DNA from: Tindallia sp. MSAO_Bac2
GTDB lineage: Bacteria > Bacillota > Clostridia > Peptostreptococcales > Tindalliaceae
NCBI GenBank assembly: GCA_003838145.1
Contig: QYZZ01000019.1
Location: 1-64,000 of the forward strand
DNA: 64,000 nt
Direction of reading: 5' to 3'
The position numbers and the translations under genes are program-made. Positions 35,970 to 45,205 of the stretch are shown piece by piece; within the stretch, counting starts at the first letter, position 1; the number at the start of each line of letters is the position of its first letter. The notes under the pieces were generated by a model. It saw nothing but the letters and a program-made list of their open reading frames with translations. It did no database searches and was not told the DNA's origin.

Positions 35970-37493
35970 ATGAAAGAAATCAGAATTGACGGAAACAGCC
36001 TTACTATTGAAGATGTTGTTGAAGTCTCCAGGAAGAAAACCCCTGTTGCACTTACGGAAGCATCAGTCGAGAAGATTCATCGGTCCCGCAAAATTGTTGA
36101 CGATTTTGTGGACGAAGAAAAAGTGATTTATGGCATCACCACCGGATTTGGTAAATTCAGCGATGTTGTTATATCCAAAGATGAAGCAAAACAACTGCAG
36201 AAAAATTTAATTATGAGCCATGCCTGCGGTGTTGGCAAACCACTTCCTGAAGAAACATCCAGAGCAGTAATGTTGTTGAGAGCCAATGCACTGGCCAAAG
36301 GCTTTTCTGGTGTTCGGCTGCAAACCATTCAAACCCTGCTGGATATGCTGAATAAAGGAGTTCATCCCATGATTCCGGAAAAAGGATCTTTGGGAGCCAG
36401 TGGCGATTTGGCGCCTCTTTCTCATATGGTATTGGTGATGATGGGAATGGGAGAAGCCTTTTATGAAGGTCGTCGTATGAGTGGCGAAGAGGCAATGACA
36501 AAAGCCGGCATCAATCCCATTGAACTTACGTCCAAAGAAGGACTTGGCCTAATTAATGGAACACAGATCATGACGGCGGTTGGGACATTATGTTTCTACG
36601 ACGCCATGATGCTGATGAAAAGCGCTGATATTGCCGGTGCCATGACACTGGAGGCACTGCGCGGGATAATAGATGCCTTTGACCTCCGACTTCATCAGGT
36701 TCGTCCTCATGCCGGTCAGATCCACAGTGCATCCAATATGCTTAAACTGACAGAAGATAGTCAGCGTACAACCCGCCAGGGTGAAATCCGTGTCCAGGAT
36801 GCGTATACATTACGCTGCATACCACAGGTTCATGGAGCTTCCAGAGATGCTCTGGAGCATATAAAAGGTAAGATTGAAATTGAAATTAATTCTGTAACGG
36901 ATAATCCGATTGTTTTTGCAGACGAAAAAGAAGCCATTTCTGGCGGGAACTTCCATGGTCAGCCCATGGCATTGGCCTTTGACTATTTAGCCATAGCCAT
37001 TGCAGAGCTGGCAAACATTTCTGAGCGGCGAATCGAAAGATTGGTAAATCCTCAGCTGAGCGAGTTGCCGGCATTTCTGACAAAAAAAGGCGGGCTGAAC
37101 TCCGGACTGATGATAGCCCAGTATTCAGCGGCGGCCCTGGTATCTGAAAACAAAGTGCTGGCTCATCCCGCCAGTGTTGATTCCATCCCATCATCAGCAA
37201 ACCAGGAAGACCATGTCAGCATGGGAACCATCGGTGCCAGAAAAGCCCAAAGCATTCTGTCTAATGCCCAAAGCGTTATCGGCATCGAACTGATGGCGGC
37301 GGCACAGGCTATGGATCTGGACAAAGAAGGAAACCCGGGAAGAGGAACCGGGGCTGCTTATCAGAGTCTGAGACAGCATCTGAAACCCCTGGAAGATGAC
37401 AGAGTGTTGTATGACGACATTCAGCTCTGCACCTCTATGGTGGCAACCGGACAAATTGTAAAAGCAGTTGAAAAAGAAGTGGGCGAGCTGTAA
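35970..37493 (+). CDS. hutH: Histidine ammonia-lyase
   Basis: A 507-residue lyase that removes ammonia from L-histidine to give urocanate. The MIO prosthetic group forms from Ala143-Ser144-Gly145 in GSLGASGDLAPLSHM. Other family motifs are VIYGITTGFGKFSD, NALALAKG-type NALAKGFSGVR and SGGNFHGQPMALAFD. The length is typical. AGAGGAGGTAGAGG precedes the ATG. It opens the hut operon. A GGTCGGTAT half-site resembling the TetR operator arm lies 20 bases upstream, probably by chance. Confidence 0.96.
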   Translation: MKEIRIDGNSLTIEDVVEVSRKKTPVALTEASVEKIHRSRKIVDDFVDEEKVIYGITTGFGKFSDVVISKDEAKQLQKNLIMSHACGVGKPLPEETSRAVMLLRANALAKGFSGVRLQTIQTLLDMLNKGVHPMIPEKGSLGASGDLAPLSHMVLVMMGMGEAFYEGRRMSGEEAMTKAGINPIELTSKEGLGLINGTQIMTAVGTLCFYDAMMLMKSADIAGAMTLEALRGIIDAFDLRLHQVRPHAGQIHSASNMLKLTEDSQRTTRQGEIRVQDAYTLRCIPQVHGASRDALEHIKGKIEIEINSVTDNPIVFADEKEAISGGNFHGQPMALAFDYLAIAIAELANISERRIERLVNPQLSELPAFLTKKGGLNSGLMIAQYSAAALVSENKVLAHPASVDSIPSSANQEDHVSMGTIGARKAQSILSNAQSVIGIELMAAAQAMDLDKEGNPGRGTGAAYQSLRQHLKPLEDDRVLYDDIQLCTSMVATGQIVKAVEKEVGEL

Positions 37494-37574
37494 AATAATA
37501 TCACAAGACTCTCTGTGGAGAAATATTGCCGATGGCTTGAGATGGTGCTGTCTTGAGCCTCGGATTATATATCG

Positions 37575-37594
37575 GTTGATCCTTCGGGCTCAAC
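37575..37594 (+). other. UUCG-capped hairpin between hutH and the carrier gene
   Basis: GTTGATCC and GGCTCAAC form an 8-bp stem with one mismatch around the stable TTCG tetraloop, with no T-run. It could be an RNA-processing or stability element that sets different levels of hutH and the carrier. Confidence 0.5.
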
Positions 37595-37644
37595 TGTATC
37601 AAATAATTTAAAAATTAACAATGTTAGAAAAGGAGGATGAAAGC

Positions 37645-38958
37645 ATGTTGACAAATCCGGTATTATTATCTGTAATTATCATGATTGTTCTATGTCTGCT
37701 AAAGCTTAATGTTCTGCTATCTCTGATTGTAGCAGCTCTGGCCGGAGGTGTTTTGGCAGGAATGCCCCTGGGAGAAACCATGGGCGTGCTTATTGGCGGC
37801 ATGGGTGGAAATTCCAGTACGGCACTCAGCTATATCCTGTTGGGAACCCTGGCGGCAACTCTGCACAAAACAGGAATTGCGACGGTGCTGGCAAAGAAAA
37901 TTGTTGAATGGGTTAAAGGAAAAGGAATTGTTTTGGTACTGATTATTGCAGCCGTAGCCTGTTTATCTCAGAACCTGATTCCGGTTCATATTGCCTTTAT
38001 TCCAATCCTTATTCCGCCTCTGGTAAAGGTAATGAACAAACTCAAGATTGACCGTCGTGCCGTAGCTTCTGCCCTGACTTTCGGTCTAAAGGCACCTTAT
38101 GTGGCATTGCCGGTGGGATATGGATGGATATTTCACGGCCTTATCAGTGACAACATGTCAGAAAACGGTATGGAAATAGCACAGGGTTCTGTCTGGCATG
38201 TAATGTGGATCCCTGGTGTTGCTATGCTTATAGGCCTTTTGATTGCTGTCTTTATCACTTATCGAAAAGAACGGGAATACAAGGATATCGAGCCGGAAAA
38301 GCTTGATACTCCACAGGAAGAAGAAACCGAAGTGAAAATGACAGGAAAGCATTGGGTTGCCCTGGCTGGTGCCCTGTCTGCCCTGGCAATTCAGGTAAGT
38401 CCCCTTGGCTCCCTTCATATTGGTGCTTTGGTGGGTATGGCCATTATGCTTGTTGGCGGAGCTATCAAATGGAAAGATCTGGATGAAATGCTTCATAGTG
38501 GAATTGGCATGATGGGCTTTATCGCCTTTGTAATGCTGGTGGCAGCCGGTTACGGATCCGTTATTCGTGAAACAGGCGGTGTGGATCAGCTGGTAGAATC
38601 AGCAGAAGCCATGCTGGCGGGAAGCCAGTTTGTAGCTGCAACTGTCATGATCATCATTGGGTTATTCATTACAATGGGTATTGGAACCTCCTTTGGAACC
38701 ATTCCCATCATAGCAGCTATTTATGTTCCTATGGCAACAGCCCTGGGCTTCAGTCCGCAGGCTACTATTTTGTTGATCGGTACAGCGGCAGCACTCGGTG
38801 ATGCAGGATCACCGGCATCTGACAGTACCCTTGGGCCGACAGCTGGTCTGGACATTGACGGACAGCACGATCACATCTGGGACACCTGTGTACCTACTTT
38901 CCTTCACTATAATATTCCAATTGTTATCTTTGGAATTATTGGAGCCGTTATACTGTAA
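37645..38958 (+). CDS. Na+/H+ antiporter-family carrier (YuiF-like), putative histidine transporter
   Basis: A 437-residue membrane protein with about eleven helices. VAACLSQNLIPVHIAFIPILIPPL, GTSFGTIPIIAAIYVPMA and GDAGSPASDSTLGPTAGL match the NhaC-related YuiF family. The glycine/serine-rich re-entrant segments with DAGSPASD are typical. Position between hutH and the racemase gene points to histidine uptake, but ion antiport cannot be excluded. AAAGGAGG sits 8 bases before ATG 37645; the longer ORF start is rejected. Confidence 0.8.
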   Translation: MLTNPVLLSVIIMIVLCLLKLNVLLSLIVAALAGGVLAGMPLGETMGVLIGGMGGNSSTALSYILLGTLAATLHKTGIATVLAKKIVEWVKGKGIVLVLIIAAVACLSQNLIPVHIAFIPILIPPLVKVMNKLKIDRRAVASALTFGLKAPYVALPVGYGWIFHGLISDNMSENGMEIAQGSVWHVMWIPGVAMLIGLLIAVFITYRKEREYKDIEPEKLDTPQEEETEVKMTGKHWVALAGALSALAIQVSPLGSLHIGALVGMAIMLVGGAIKWKDLDEMLHSGIGMMGFIAFVMLVAAGYGSVIRETGGVDQLVESAEAMLAGSQFVAATVMIIIGLFITMGIGTSFGTIPIIAAIYVPMATALGFSPQATILLIGTAAALGDAGSPASDSTLGPTAGLDIDGQHDHIWDTCVPTFLHYNIPIVIFGIIGAVIL

Positions 38959-39002
38959 AACAGCCAGAAAATAGAAAAAATATTAGCTTTGTCTTTGGTC
39001 TG

Positions 39003-39034
39003 GGCGGGTAGCTTATTAGCTGCCTGCCTTGTTT
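39003..39034 (+). terminator. Terminator-like hairpin after the carrier gene
   Basis: GGCGGGTAGCT and AGCTGCCTGCC pair over 11 bp (two G-U) with a TATT loop, followed by TTGTTTTG. It could partly terminate before the racemase gene. Confidence 0.6.
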
Positions 39035-39093
39035 TGTATTATAATTATAATATAAGTGGGGTTTTCTTAGTTTCGTGAGAAGGAGTGTTACAG

Positions 39094-39927
39094 ATGAAAC
39101 TGAAATTTTATAAATGCAGTCCGGCGGAAAATATGACGGTGCTGGTGTGGGATCCGGTGGAAAGAGAGCAGTATGCTGAAGTAGCGAATGAGATTATGGA
39201 GGAAAGGCACCTGCATGCCGAACAGGTGGGATTTGTGACACCGCCAGTCCGAAAAAGCGCTGAAATTGCTGCCCGGCTGGAAATGATGGGCGGTGAATTC
39301 TGTGCCAATGCAACGCTTTCTTTGGCAACAGTAATTAGTTTTAGAGAAGATATTCAGGAAAAGTCTGAAGGTCGAAAAAAATTAAAGCTGGAAAGCAGCG
39401 GAGTGAAAGATGCGATGACTTGCTTTGTGGATAAAGGAGAATCACCTTATTCCCGGCGGGTAAGCCTTCAAATTGGGTTACCACAAGCCGTTTCGGATGT
39501 TCAGATTGTATCAGAAGAAAAAAGCGTAGCAGGAATGTTGGTGGAACTGCCGGGAATCGCCCACCTAATTGTGGACAGAGGAAATGTGGAAAATCCGGAA
39601 AGCTTTTTTGAAGATGCTCTAAAACAACTGGAAGAAAAGAAATTTGACGCACTGGGAATCATGTTTTTTGATGAAAGAAAAATGCATCTTGAACCATTAG
39701 TATGGGTACGGGCCACCAACAGCCTTTTCTGGGAAAAAGGCTGCGGATCCGGAACGGCAGCCCTTGGCATTGCAAAAGCTTCTAAAGAAAAGGAATCTGT
39801 TGATCTAAATATTAATCAGCCTGGTGGAGTTTTGGGTATATCCGTCAAATGGCAGGGCAAAGCTGTAAAAGAAGCATGGCTTTCCGGTGATGTTAAAATT
39901 GTGGCAGAAGGGTTTACTTATTTATAA
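39094..39927 (+). CDS. DapF-fold cofactor-independent racemase, likely histidine racemase
   Basis: A 277-residue protein of the diaminopimelate epimerase fold. The two catalytic cysteines are seen in MGGEFCANATLSLA and KGCGSGTAALGIA, one in each half. True DapF carries GNGARC-type and ACGTG-type motifs, and no lysine-pathway genes are nearby. Cofactor-free histidine racemases of this fold are known (CntK of staphylopine synthesis and a Fusobacterium enzyme). The gene lies inside a hut operon between the carrier and hutU, so interconversion of D- and L-histidine is the best guess, allowing D-histidine to be fermented. AAGGAG lies 8 bases before ATG 39094. Confidence 0.75.
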   Translation: MKLKFYKCSPAENMTVLVWDPVEREQYAEVANEIMEERHLHAEQVGFVTPPVRKSAEIAARLEMMGGEFCANATLSLATVISFREDIQEKSEGRKKLKLESSGVKDAMTCFVDKGESPYSRRVSLQIGLPQAVSDVQIVSEEKSVAGMLVELPGIAHLIVDRGNVENPESFFEDALKQLEEKKFDALGIMFFDERKMHLEPLVWVRATNSLFWEKGCGSGTAALGIAKASKEKESVDLNINQPGGVLGISVKWQGKAVKEAWLSGDVKIVAEGFTYL

Positions 39928-40032
39928 AAAAAGGATTTGACCTTCGACACTTTATTGACGGCTCCTGGATATAATGAAGACAAATAATGATATAAATATG
40001 TGATAGTTTAGTTGATGAAGGGAGCGAATAAT

Positions 40033-42057
40033 ATGCTTGATAGAAAAGAAATTGGAAATGCAATGACAATTAAACTGGAAGGTCCGTTGCCAGAGCCAAA
40101 AGCCTTTGAGGCGGGGATTCGCCGTGCGCCGGACAGAGGTTTTAAGTTGACGCCTGCACAGACAGAAGTAGCACTGAAAAATGCACTCCGTTATATTCCG
40201 GAAGAACATCACGAAGAAATGGCGCCGGAGTTTTTGGAGGAACTGGTAACGATGGGTCGGATTTATGGATACCGCTTCAGACCGGAAGGAAATATTAAAG
40301 CAAAACCGATCAATGAATATAAAGGCCGCTGCATTGAAGGAAAAGCCTTTCAGTTGATGATGGACAACAATCTGGATTTTGATGTGGCTCTCTATCCCTA
40401 TGAGCTGGTAACTTATGGTGAAACCGGGAAAGTATGCCAAAACTGGATGCAATATCTTTTAATCCAGAAATACCTGCAGGAAATGACTCAGGATCAAACC
40501 CTGGTGGTTTCCTCCGGACATCCGGTGGGGCTGTTTAAATCCAAGCCTGACAGTCCACGGGTGCTGATCACCAACTCCCTGATGGTTGGCATGTTTGATA
40601 ATGCCAAGGATCAGGATATTGCGGAGCAGATGGGTGTGGCCAATTATGGCCAGATGACGGCAGGCGGATGGATGTACATCGGTCCTCAGGGAATTGTCCA
40701 TGGAACCTTCAATACGCTATTAAATGCAGCCAGACTTAAGATGGGTCTTGCTGACGACCAGGATCTGGCAGGAGTTCTTTTTGTATCCTCCGGCCTTGGC
40801 GGTATGAGTGGTGCTCAGCCAAAAGCCGTTGAAATTGCTAATGGAGTGGGAATCGTTGCAGAAGTGGATGAATCAAGAATTAAAACCCGCCATGATCAGG
40901 GATGGGTACAAAAAGTCAGCGCCGATCTGGAAGAGGTATACCGCTGGGCAAAAGAAGCGCAACAGGAGAAAAAACCATTATCTATTGCCTATCATGGAAA
41001 CGTGGTGGATTTACTGGCCTACGCTGTTGATAATGATATTAAAATTGATCTTCTTTCTGATCAGACATCCTGCCATGTTGCCTATGAAGGCGGGTACTGC
41101 CCGCAGGGTATGAGCTTTGAAGAAAGAACTCATATGCTGAAAAACGACAGAAACACGTTTATTCAGCGGGTAGACGAAACATTGAGAACTCATTTTGAGT
41201 TGATTCAGAAGCTGGTGGATAAAGGCACCTACTTCTTTGATTACGGTAACGCATTCCTGAAAGCTGTCTTTGATGCAGGAGTAAAAGAAGTTTCTCTTAA
41301 CGGAGTGGACGAAAAAGACGGATTTATCTTCCCGTCTTACGTGGAAGACATCCTTGGACCGGAGCTGTTCGACTACGGATATGGACCTTTCCGATGGGTG
41401 TGCCTCAGCGGGGATCCGGAAGATCTTAGAAAAACCGATGCTGCGGCCATGGAATGCATCGATCCGGATCGAAGAGGACAAGACCGGGACAACTACGTTT
41501 GGATTCGGGATGCGGAGGAAAACAAAATGGTGGTGGGAAGCCAGGCGAGAATCCTGTATCAGGACGCCTATGGTCGAACCAACATAGCACTTCGATTCAA
41601 TGAAATGGTACGCCGTGGCGAAATCGGACCGGTGATGCTGGGCCGCGACCACCATGATGTCAGCGGAACGGATTCTCCTTTCAGAGAAACCTCCAACATC
41701 AAGGACGGAAGCAACGTTATGGCAGATATGGCAACTCAGTGCTTTGCCGGGAATGCGGCCCGTGGTATGAGCCTGGTGGCTCTGCATAATGGTGGCGGTG
41801 TTGGCATCGGAAAATCCATTAACGGTGGATTTGGAATGGTGCTGGATGGCAGTCGAAGAGCCGACAGAATCTTAGAAACCGCCATGCTTTGGGATGTTAT
41901 GGGCGGTGTGGCCAGACGCGCCTGGGCCACTAACGAAAACGCACTCACCACCAGCATGGAATACAATGAACTGAACAAAGGACAAGACCACATCACGCTG
42001 CCATATCTGGCGGATGATGAACTGGTGAAAAAACTGGTAGCTGAAAAAGTTAAGTGA
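40033..42057 (+). CDS. hutU: Urocanate hydratase (long form)
   Basis: A 674-residue urocanase. It binds NAD+ tightly as an electrophile and adds water to urocanate to give 4-imidazolone-5-propionate. Visible motifs are GQMTAGGWMYIGPQG, SSGLGGMSGAQPKA (dinucleotide loop) and GGVGIGKSINGGFGMVLDG. The protein is about 120 residues longer than the Pseudomonas-type HutU and similar in length to the animal enzyme, so it belongs to the long class. Start ATG 40033 has AAGGGAG 8 bases upstream. A TATAAT at 39970-39975 in the 105-base gap may allow an extra promoter. Confidence 0.95.
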   Translation: MLDRKEIGNAMTIKLEGPLPEPKAFEAGIRRAPDRGFKLTPAQTEVALKNALRYIPEEHHEEMAPEFLEELVTMGRIYGYRFRPEGNIKAKPINEYKGRCIEGKAFQLMMDNNLDFDVALYPYELVTYGETGKVCQNWMQYLLIQKYLQEMTQDQTLVVSSGHPVGLFKSKPDSPRVLITNSLMVGMFDNAKDQDIAEQMGVANYGQMTAGGWMYIGPQGIVHGTFNTLLNAARLKMGLADDQDLAGVLFVSSGLGGMSGAQPKAVEIANGVGIVAEVDESRIKTRHDQGWVQKVSADLEEVYRWAKEAQQEKKPLSIAYHGNVVDLLAYAVDNDIKIDLLSDQTSCHVAYEGGYCPQGMSFEERTHMLKNDRNTFIQRVDETLRTHFELIQKLVDKGTYFFDYGNAFLKAVFDAGVKEVSLNGVDEKDGFIFPSYVEDILGPELFDYGYGPFRWVCLSGDPEDLRKTDAAAMECIDPDRRGQDRDNYVWIRDAEENKMVVGSQARILYQDAYGRTNIALRFNEMVRRGEIGPVMLGRDHHDVSGTDSPFRETSNIKDGSNVMADMATQCFAGNAARGMSLVALHNGGGVGIGKSINGGFGMVLDGSRRADRILETAMLWDVMGGVARRAWATNENALTTSMEYNELNKGQDHITLPYLADDELVKKLVAEKVK

Positions 42058-42070
42058 TTTTGTCAATAGC

Positions 42071-42112
42071 GAAGTCTTCACGATATGGAGTGATCTGCAT
42101 CGTGAGGACTTC
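42071..42112 (+). terminator. Hairpin after hutU
   Basis: GAAGTCTTCACGAT and ATCGTGAGGACTTC form a 14-bp stem with one G-U and a 14-base loop. No clean T-run follows directly. Confidence 0.55.
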
Positions 42113-42120
42113 TGACTGTG

Positions 42121-42161
42121 AATTTTTAATTCATAATTCAAAATTCATAATTCTTAATTGA
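42121..42161. repeat. AT-rich dispersed repeat (reverse complement of the 29.2-kb tract)
   Basis: TTTTTAATTCATAATTC and further TAATTCTTAATT units match, in inverse orientation, the tract at 29206-29243. It lies just upstream of hutI. Confidence 0.5.
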
Positions 42162-42180
42162 AGTCAATGGAGGTGTGTCA

Positions 42181-43455
42181 ATGAAAAGTGGGAACATGAT
42201 AATAAAAAATATTAGTCAGCTGGTGACCTGCAGTGGCAGAACCGCTAAAAAAGGTAAAGAAATGCAGGAGCTTCATGTCATAGAAGATGGAGCATTGATT
42301 ATTGAAGATGGGATCATCCAATCTGTTGGAAAAGCAGAAGATATGCTGAGAAGCATTGATGAAAACAAGTATGATGTTATCGATGCTGGAGGAAATGCTG
42401 TATTGCCGGGATTTGTAGATTCTCATACTCACTTTGTTTTTGGTGGATATAGAGCAGAAGAGTTTACCTGGAGACTTCGCGGTGATGACTACATGGACAT
42501 TATGAACCGGGGCGGCGGTATTATCAGTACGGTGAAAGCCACCCGGGAGGAATCGGAAGAAGAACTGTATGAAAACGGATACCAACGTCTTACCTCCATG
42601 CTTTCCTTTGGGGTTACCACTGCAGAAGGAAAAAGCGGCTATGGCCTTAACAAAGAAACAGAGATAAAACAGCTGGAAGTGATGAAAGAAATAAATGAAA
42701 AACATCCTGTAGATGTGATCAGCACCTTTATGGAAGCGCATGCTGTGCCGGAAGAATATAAAGGCAAAGAAGATGAAATGATTGAGAACATTATCAAAGG
42801 AAGCCTTCCGGAAATAAAAGAAAGAAATCTGGCTGAGTTCTGCGACATTTTTACAGAAAAAAATGTCTTTACCATCGAGCAGTCCAGGAGGCTGTTAACG
42901 GCCGCGGCTGATTTGGGCTTCAAGCTGAAAATGCATGCGGATGAAATTGTACCTCTGGGCGGTGCTGAACTGGCTGCAGAAGTGGGAGCTGTTTCAGCCG
43001 ACCATTTGTTGCAGGCATCAGATGCCGGTATTGCAGCCATGGCTGAAAAGAATGTGGTTGCTACATTGTTGCCGGGAACAGCCTTTAGTTTAAAAGAATC
43101 CTATGCCAGAGCAAGAGATATGATTAAGGCTAATTGCGCCGTGGCCCTGGCCTCAGACTTTAACCCCGGAAGCTGCCATACAGAATCTATTCCGCTGATC
43201 ATCGCGCTGGCCACCCTATACATGGGCATGACTCCGGAAGAAACCATTACAGCACTGACGATTAATGGAGCGGCTGCCGTTGACCGGGCGGACAGTATCG
43301 GAAGTCTTGATCCCGGGAAAAAAGCGGACGTGATAATTCTTAGAGATCCATCCTATCATTTTCTTGCTTATCATATAGGTGTGAATTCCGTTGAACGTGT
43401 TATAAAAGATGGTATACTGGTAATGGATAACCGTCACGAACTATTGGGAAGATGA
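42181..43455 (+). CDS. hutI: Imidazolonepropionase
   Basis: A 424-residue amidohydrolase that opens 4-imidazolone-5-propionate to N-formimino-L-glutamate. The metal-binding HTH motif is in PGFVDSHTHFVFGG. Further metal and substrate residues are in FKLKMHADEIVPLGGAELA and ALASDFNPGSCHTES. Length and motifs are typical. ATG 42181 follows GGAGGT by 6 bases; the GTG at 42175 is inside that site. It is the third catabolic enzyme of the operon. Confidence 0.95.
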   Translation: MKSGNMIIKNISQLVTCSGRTAKKGKEMQELHVIEDGALIIEDGIIQSVGKAEDMLRSIDENKYDVIDAGGNAVLPGFVDSHTHFVFGGYRAEEFTWRLRGDDYMDIMNRGGGIISTVKATREESEEELYENGYQRLTSMLSFGVTTAEGKSGYGLNKETEIKQLEVMKEINEKHPVDVISTFMEAHAVPEEYKGKEDEMIENIIKGSLPEIKERNLAEFCDIFTEKNVFTIEQSRRLLTAAADLGFKLKMHADEIVPLGGAELAAEVGAVSADHLLQASDAGIAAMAEKNVVATLLPGTAFSLKESYARARDMIKANCAVALASDFNPGSCHTESIPLIIALATLYMGMTPEETITALTINGAAAVDRADSIGSLDPGKKADVIILRDPSYHFLAYHIGVNSVERVIKDGILVMDNRHELLGR

Positions 43456-43532
43456 TAAAGGAAGCACTGGAATATAAGTATTACGCTGACTTCATCGCTT
43501 CTTATAATATTTGATTAGAGGGGGATATTAAC

Positions 43533-44438
43533 ATGAGTGAAAAAAAACAAATTGTGCAGTGTGTTCCAAACTTCAGTGAAGGTCGTAACCAGGAAGTGAT
43601 TGAAAAAATTGCGGATGCCTTCCGTAACACGCCGGATGTAAAGCTGCTGGATTACAGCAGTGATGAAGATCATAACCGCTGCGTTATTACAGCTCTTGGT
43701 GAGGCTCAGGCAATGAAAGAAGCGGTGGTGAAAGCTGCCGGAACCGCTTATGAACTGATTGATATGACTAAACATGAAGGGCAACATCCACGAATGGGAG
43801 CTGCTGATGTGATTCCATTTGTTCCGATCAAAGATATAACCATGGAGGAAACCGTGGCTTTGGCAGAAAATGTGGCAGAAGAAATTGCCGAAAAATATGG
43901 ACAGCCAATCTTTCTTTATGAAAAAGCGGCTAAAAGCCCTGGACGCGAAAATCTGGCCAAGGTTCGAAAAGGTCAGTATGAAGCCATGGCTGAGAAAATT
44001 AAAGACCCGGAATGGAAACCGGACTTTGGCCCGACAGAAATGCCTCCACAAACTGGTGTAACAGCTGTTGGAGCGCGAATGCCTCTGGTGGCGTACAACA
44101 TTAACCTGGATTCTTCAAATCCGGAAATTGCTGATAAGATTGCCAAAAATGTCCGGCATATCAGTGGAGGGCTTCGTTACTGCAAAGGTATGGGAGTTGA
44201 GTTGAAGGACAGAGGAATTGTGCAGGTTTCCATGAACATGACGGATTATACCAAAACAGCGCTATACCGGGTGTTTGAACTGGTGAAAATTGAAGCGCAG
44301 CGTTACGGCGTAAACGTGGTGGGAAGCGAAATTGTAGGTGCTGTTCCCATGGAAGCACTGATCGATTCGGCTGCATACTACCTGCAGCTGGAAGACTTTA
44401 CCATGGATCAGGTGCTGGAAACCTCATTAATGGAGTAA
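43533..44438 (+). CDS. ftcD: Glutamate formimidoyltransferase
   Basis: A 301-residue protein equal to the N-terminal transferase part of the animal bifunctional FTCD. It moves the formimino group from N-formiminoglutamate to tetrahydrofolate, leaving glutamate. QCVPNFSEGRNQEVIEKI, HEGQHPRMGAADVIPFVPI and MPLVAYNINLDS are family motifs. A ribosome binding site GAGGGG lies upstream. Its presence shows that the organism uses the folate route rather than HutG or HutF, as is usual in clostridia. Confidence 0.95.
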   Translation: MSEKKQIVQCVPNFSEGRNQEVIEKIADAFRNTPDVKLLDYSSDEDHNRCVITALGEAQAMKEAVVKAAGTAYELIDMTKHEGQHPRMGAADVIPFVPIKDITMEETVALAENVAEEIAEKYGQPIFLYEKAAKSPGRENLAKVRKGQYEAMAEKIKDPEWKPDFGPTEMPPQTGVTAVGARMPLVAYNINLDSSNPEIADKIAKNVRHISGGLRYCKGMGVELKDRGIVQVSMNMTDYTKTALYRVFELVKIEAQRYGVNVVGSEIVGAVPMEALIDSAAYYLQLEDFTMDQVLETSLME

Positions 44439-44470
44439 ACAACAACAAAGGACAGGAAGGGATGAAAAAC

Positions 44471-45091
44471 ATGCTGGCAGATAAAAGCGTAAAAGCATTT
44501 TTGCAGGAAACCGCATCAGATGCACCGGTCCCTGGCGGCGGGAGTATTGCGGCGATGAGTGGTGCTACCTCCGCTGCATTGACAGCGATGGTGGCCAATC
44601 TGACAATTGGGAAAAAGAAGTATGAGACGGTGGAAGAAAGTATGAAAGGTATACATCAGCGGGTTACCCAGTCTCAAAACCAGTTGATTGAATTGATAGA
44701 TGAAGATGCCGAATCTTTTAATGGTGTGATGGCATGCTTTAAGATGCCCAAGGAAACAGATGAGGAAAAAGCCGAAAGAAAAGAAGCGATTCAGCAGGCA
44801 ACCAAGATAGCGGCTCAGGTTCCCCTTAAAATAGCAGAAACTGTAATGGGCTTGATGGATGATATCGAAACAGTGGTAAAATCCGGTAACAGCAATGCAG
44901 TGACGGATGGTGCAGTAGCAGCAATGATGGCTCGTACTGCCGTACTGTCGGCTCTTTACAACGTGAAAATCAACCTGGGCGGCATTAAAGACGAAGCTTA
45001 TGTGGAAGAAATGACACAAAAGGTTAAGGAACTGGAAGAAGTTGCTCAGACTCGTGAAAAAGCAATACTGGAACAGGTTAAACTGGATTAA
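44471..45091 (+). CDS. fchA: Formiminotetrahydrofolate cyclodeaminase / methenyl-THF cyclohydrolase
   Basis: A 206-residue helical protein equal to the C-terminal cyclodeaminase part of FTCD. It converts 5-formimino-THF to 5,10-methenyl-THF and ammonia. APVPGGGSIAAMSGATSAALTAMVANLTIGKKKY is the family core, and GNSNAVTDGAVAAMMARTAV a second. Either ATG 44462 or 44471 may be used; AAGGG spacing favours 44471. It lies 24-32 bases after ftcD and ends at a terminator. Confidence 0.92.
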   Translation: MLADKSVKAFLQETASDAPVPGGGSIAAMSGATSAALTAMVANLTIGKKKYETVEESMKGIHQRVTQSQNQLIELIDEDAESFNGVMACFKMPKETDEEKAERKEAIQQATKIAAQVPLKIAETVMGLMDDIETVVKSGNSNAVTDGAVAAMMARTAVLSALYNVKINLGGIKDEAYVEEMTQKVKELEEVAQTREKAILEQVKLD

Positions 45092-45101
45092 TAACAAACA
45101 T

Positions 45102-45145
45102 ATCCCTGCCTCTTTGTAGTAATACAAACGGGCAGGGATGTTTTC
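45102..45145 (+). terminator. Terminator after fchA
   Basis: ATCCCTGCC and GGCAGGGAT pair, with an inner TTTGT/ACAAA stem, followed by TTTTCGTTT. Confidence 0.82.
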
Positions 45146-45205
45146 GTTTGGGGGATTACAGCTAAGGGTAGTAATCATATGGACGAAAGAATAAGGAGGG
45201 TTACC

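Noticed and set aside
39094-39927. Diaminopimelate epimerase
   Set aside because: Catalytic motifs differ from DapF and the gene sits in a hut operon with no lysine-pathway genes.
41011-41787. 258-residue minus-strand ORF inside hutU
   Set aside because: It is a shadow of the well-conserved hutU frame, with no ribosome binding site and no recognisable domain.
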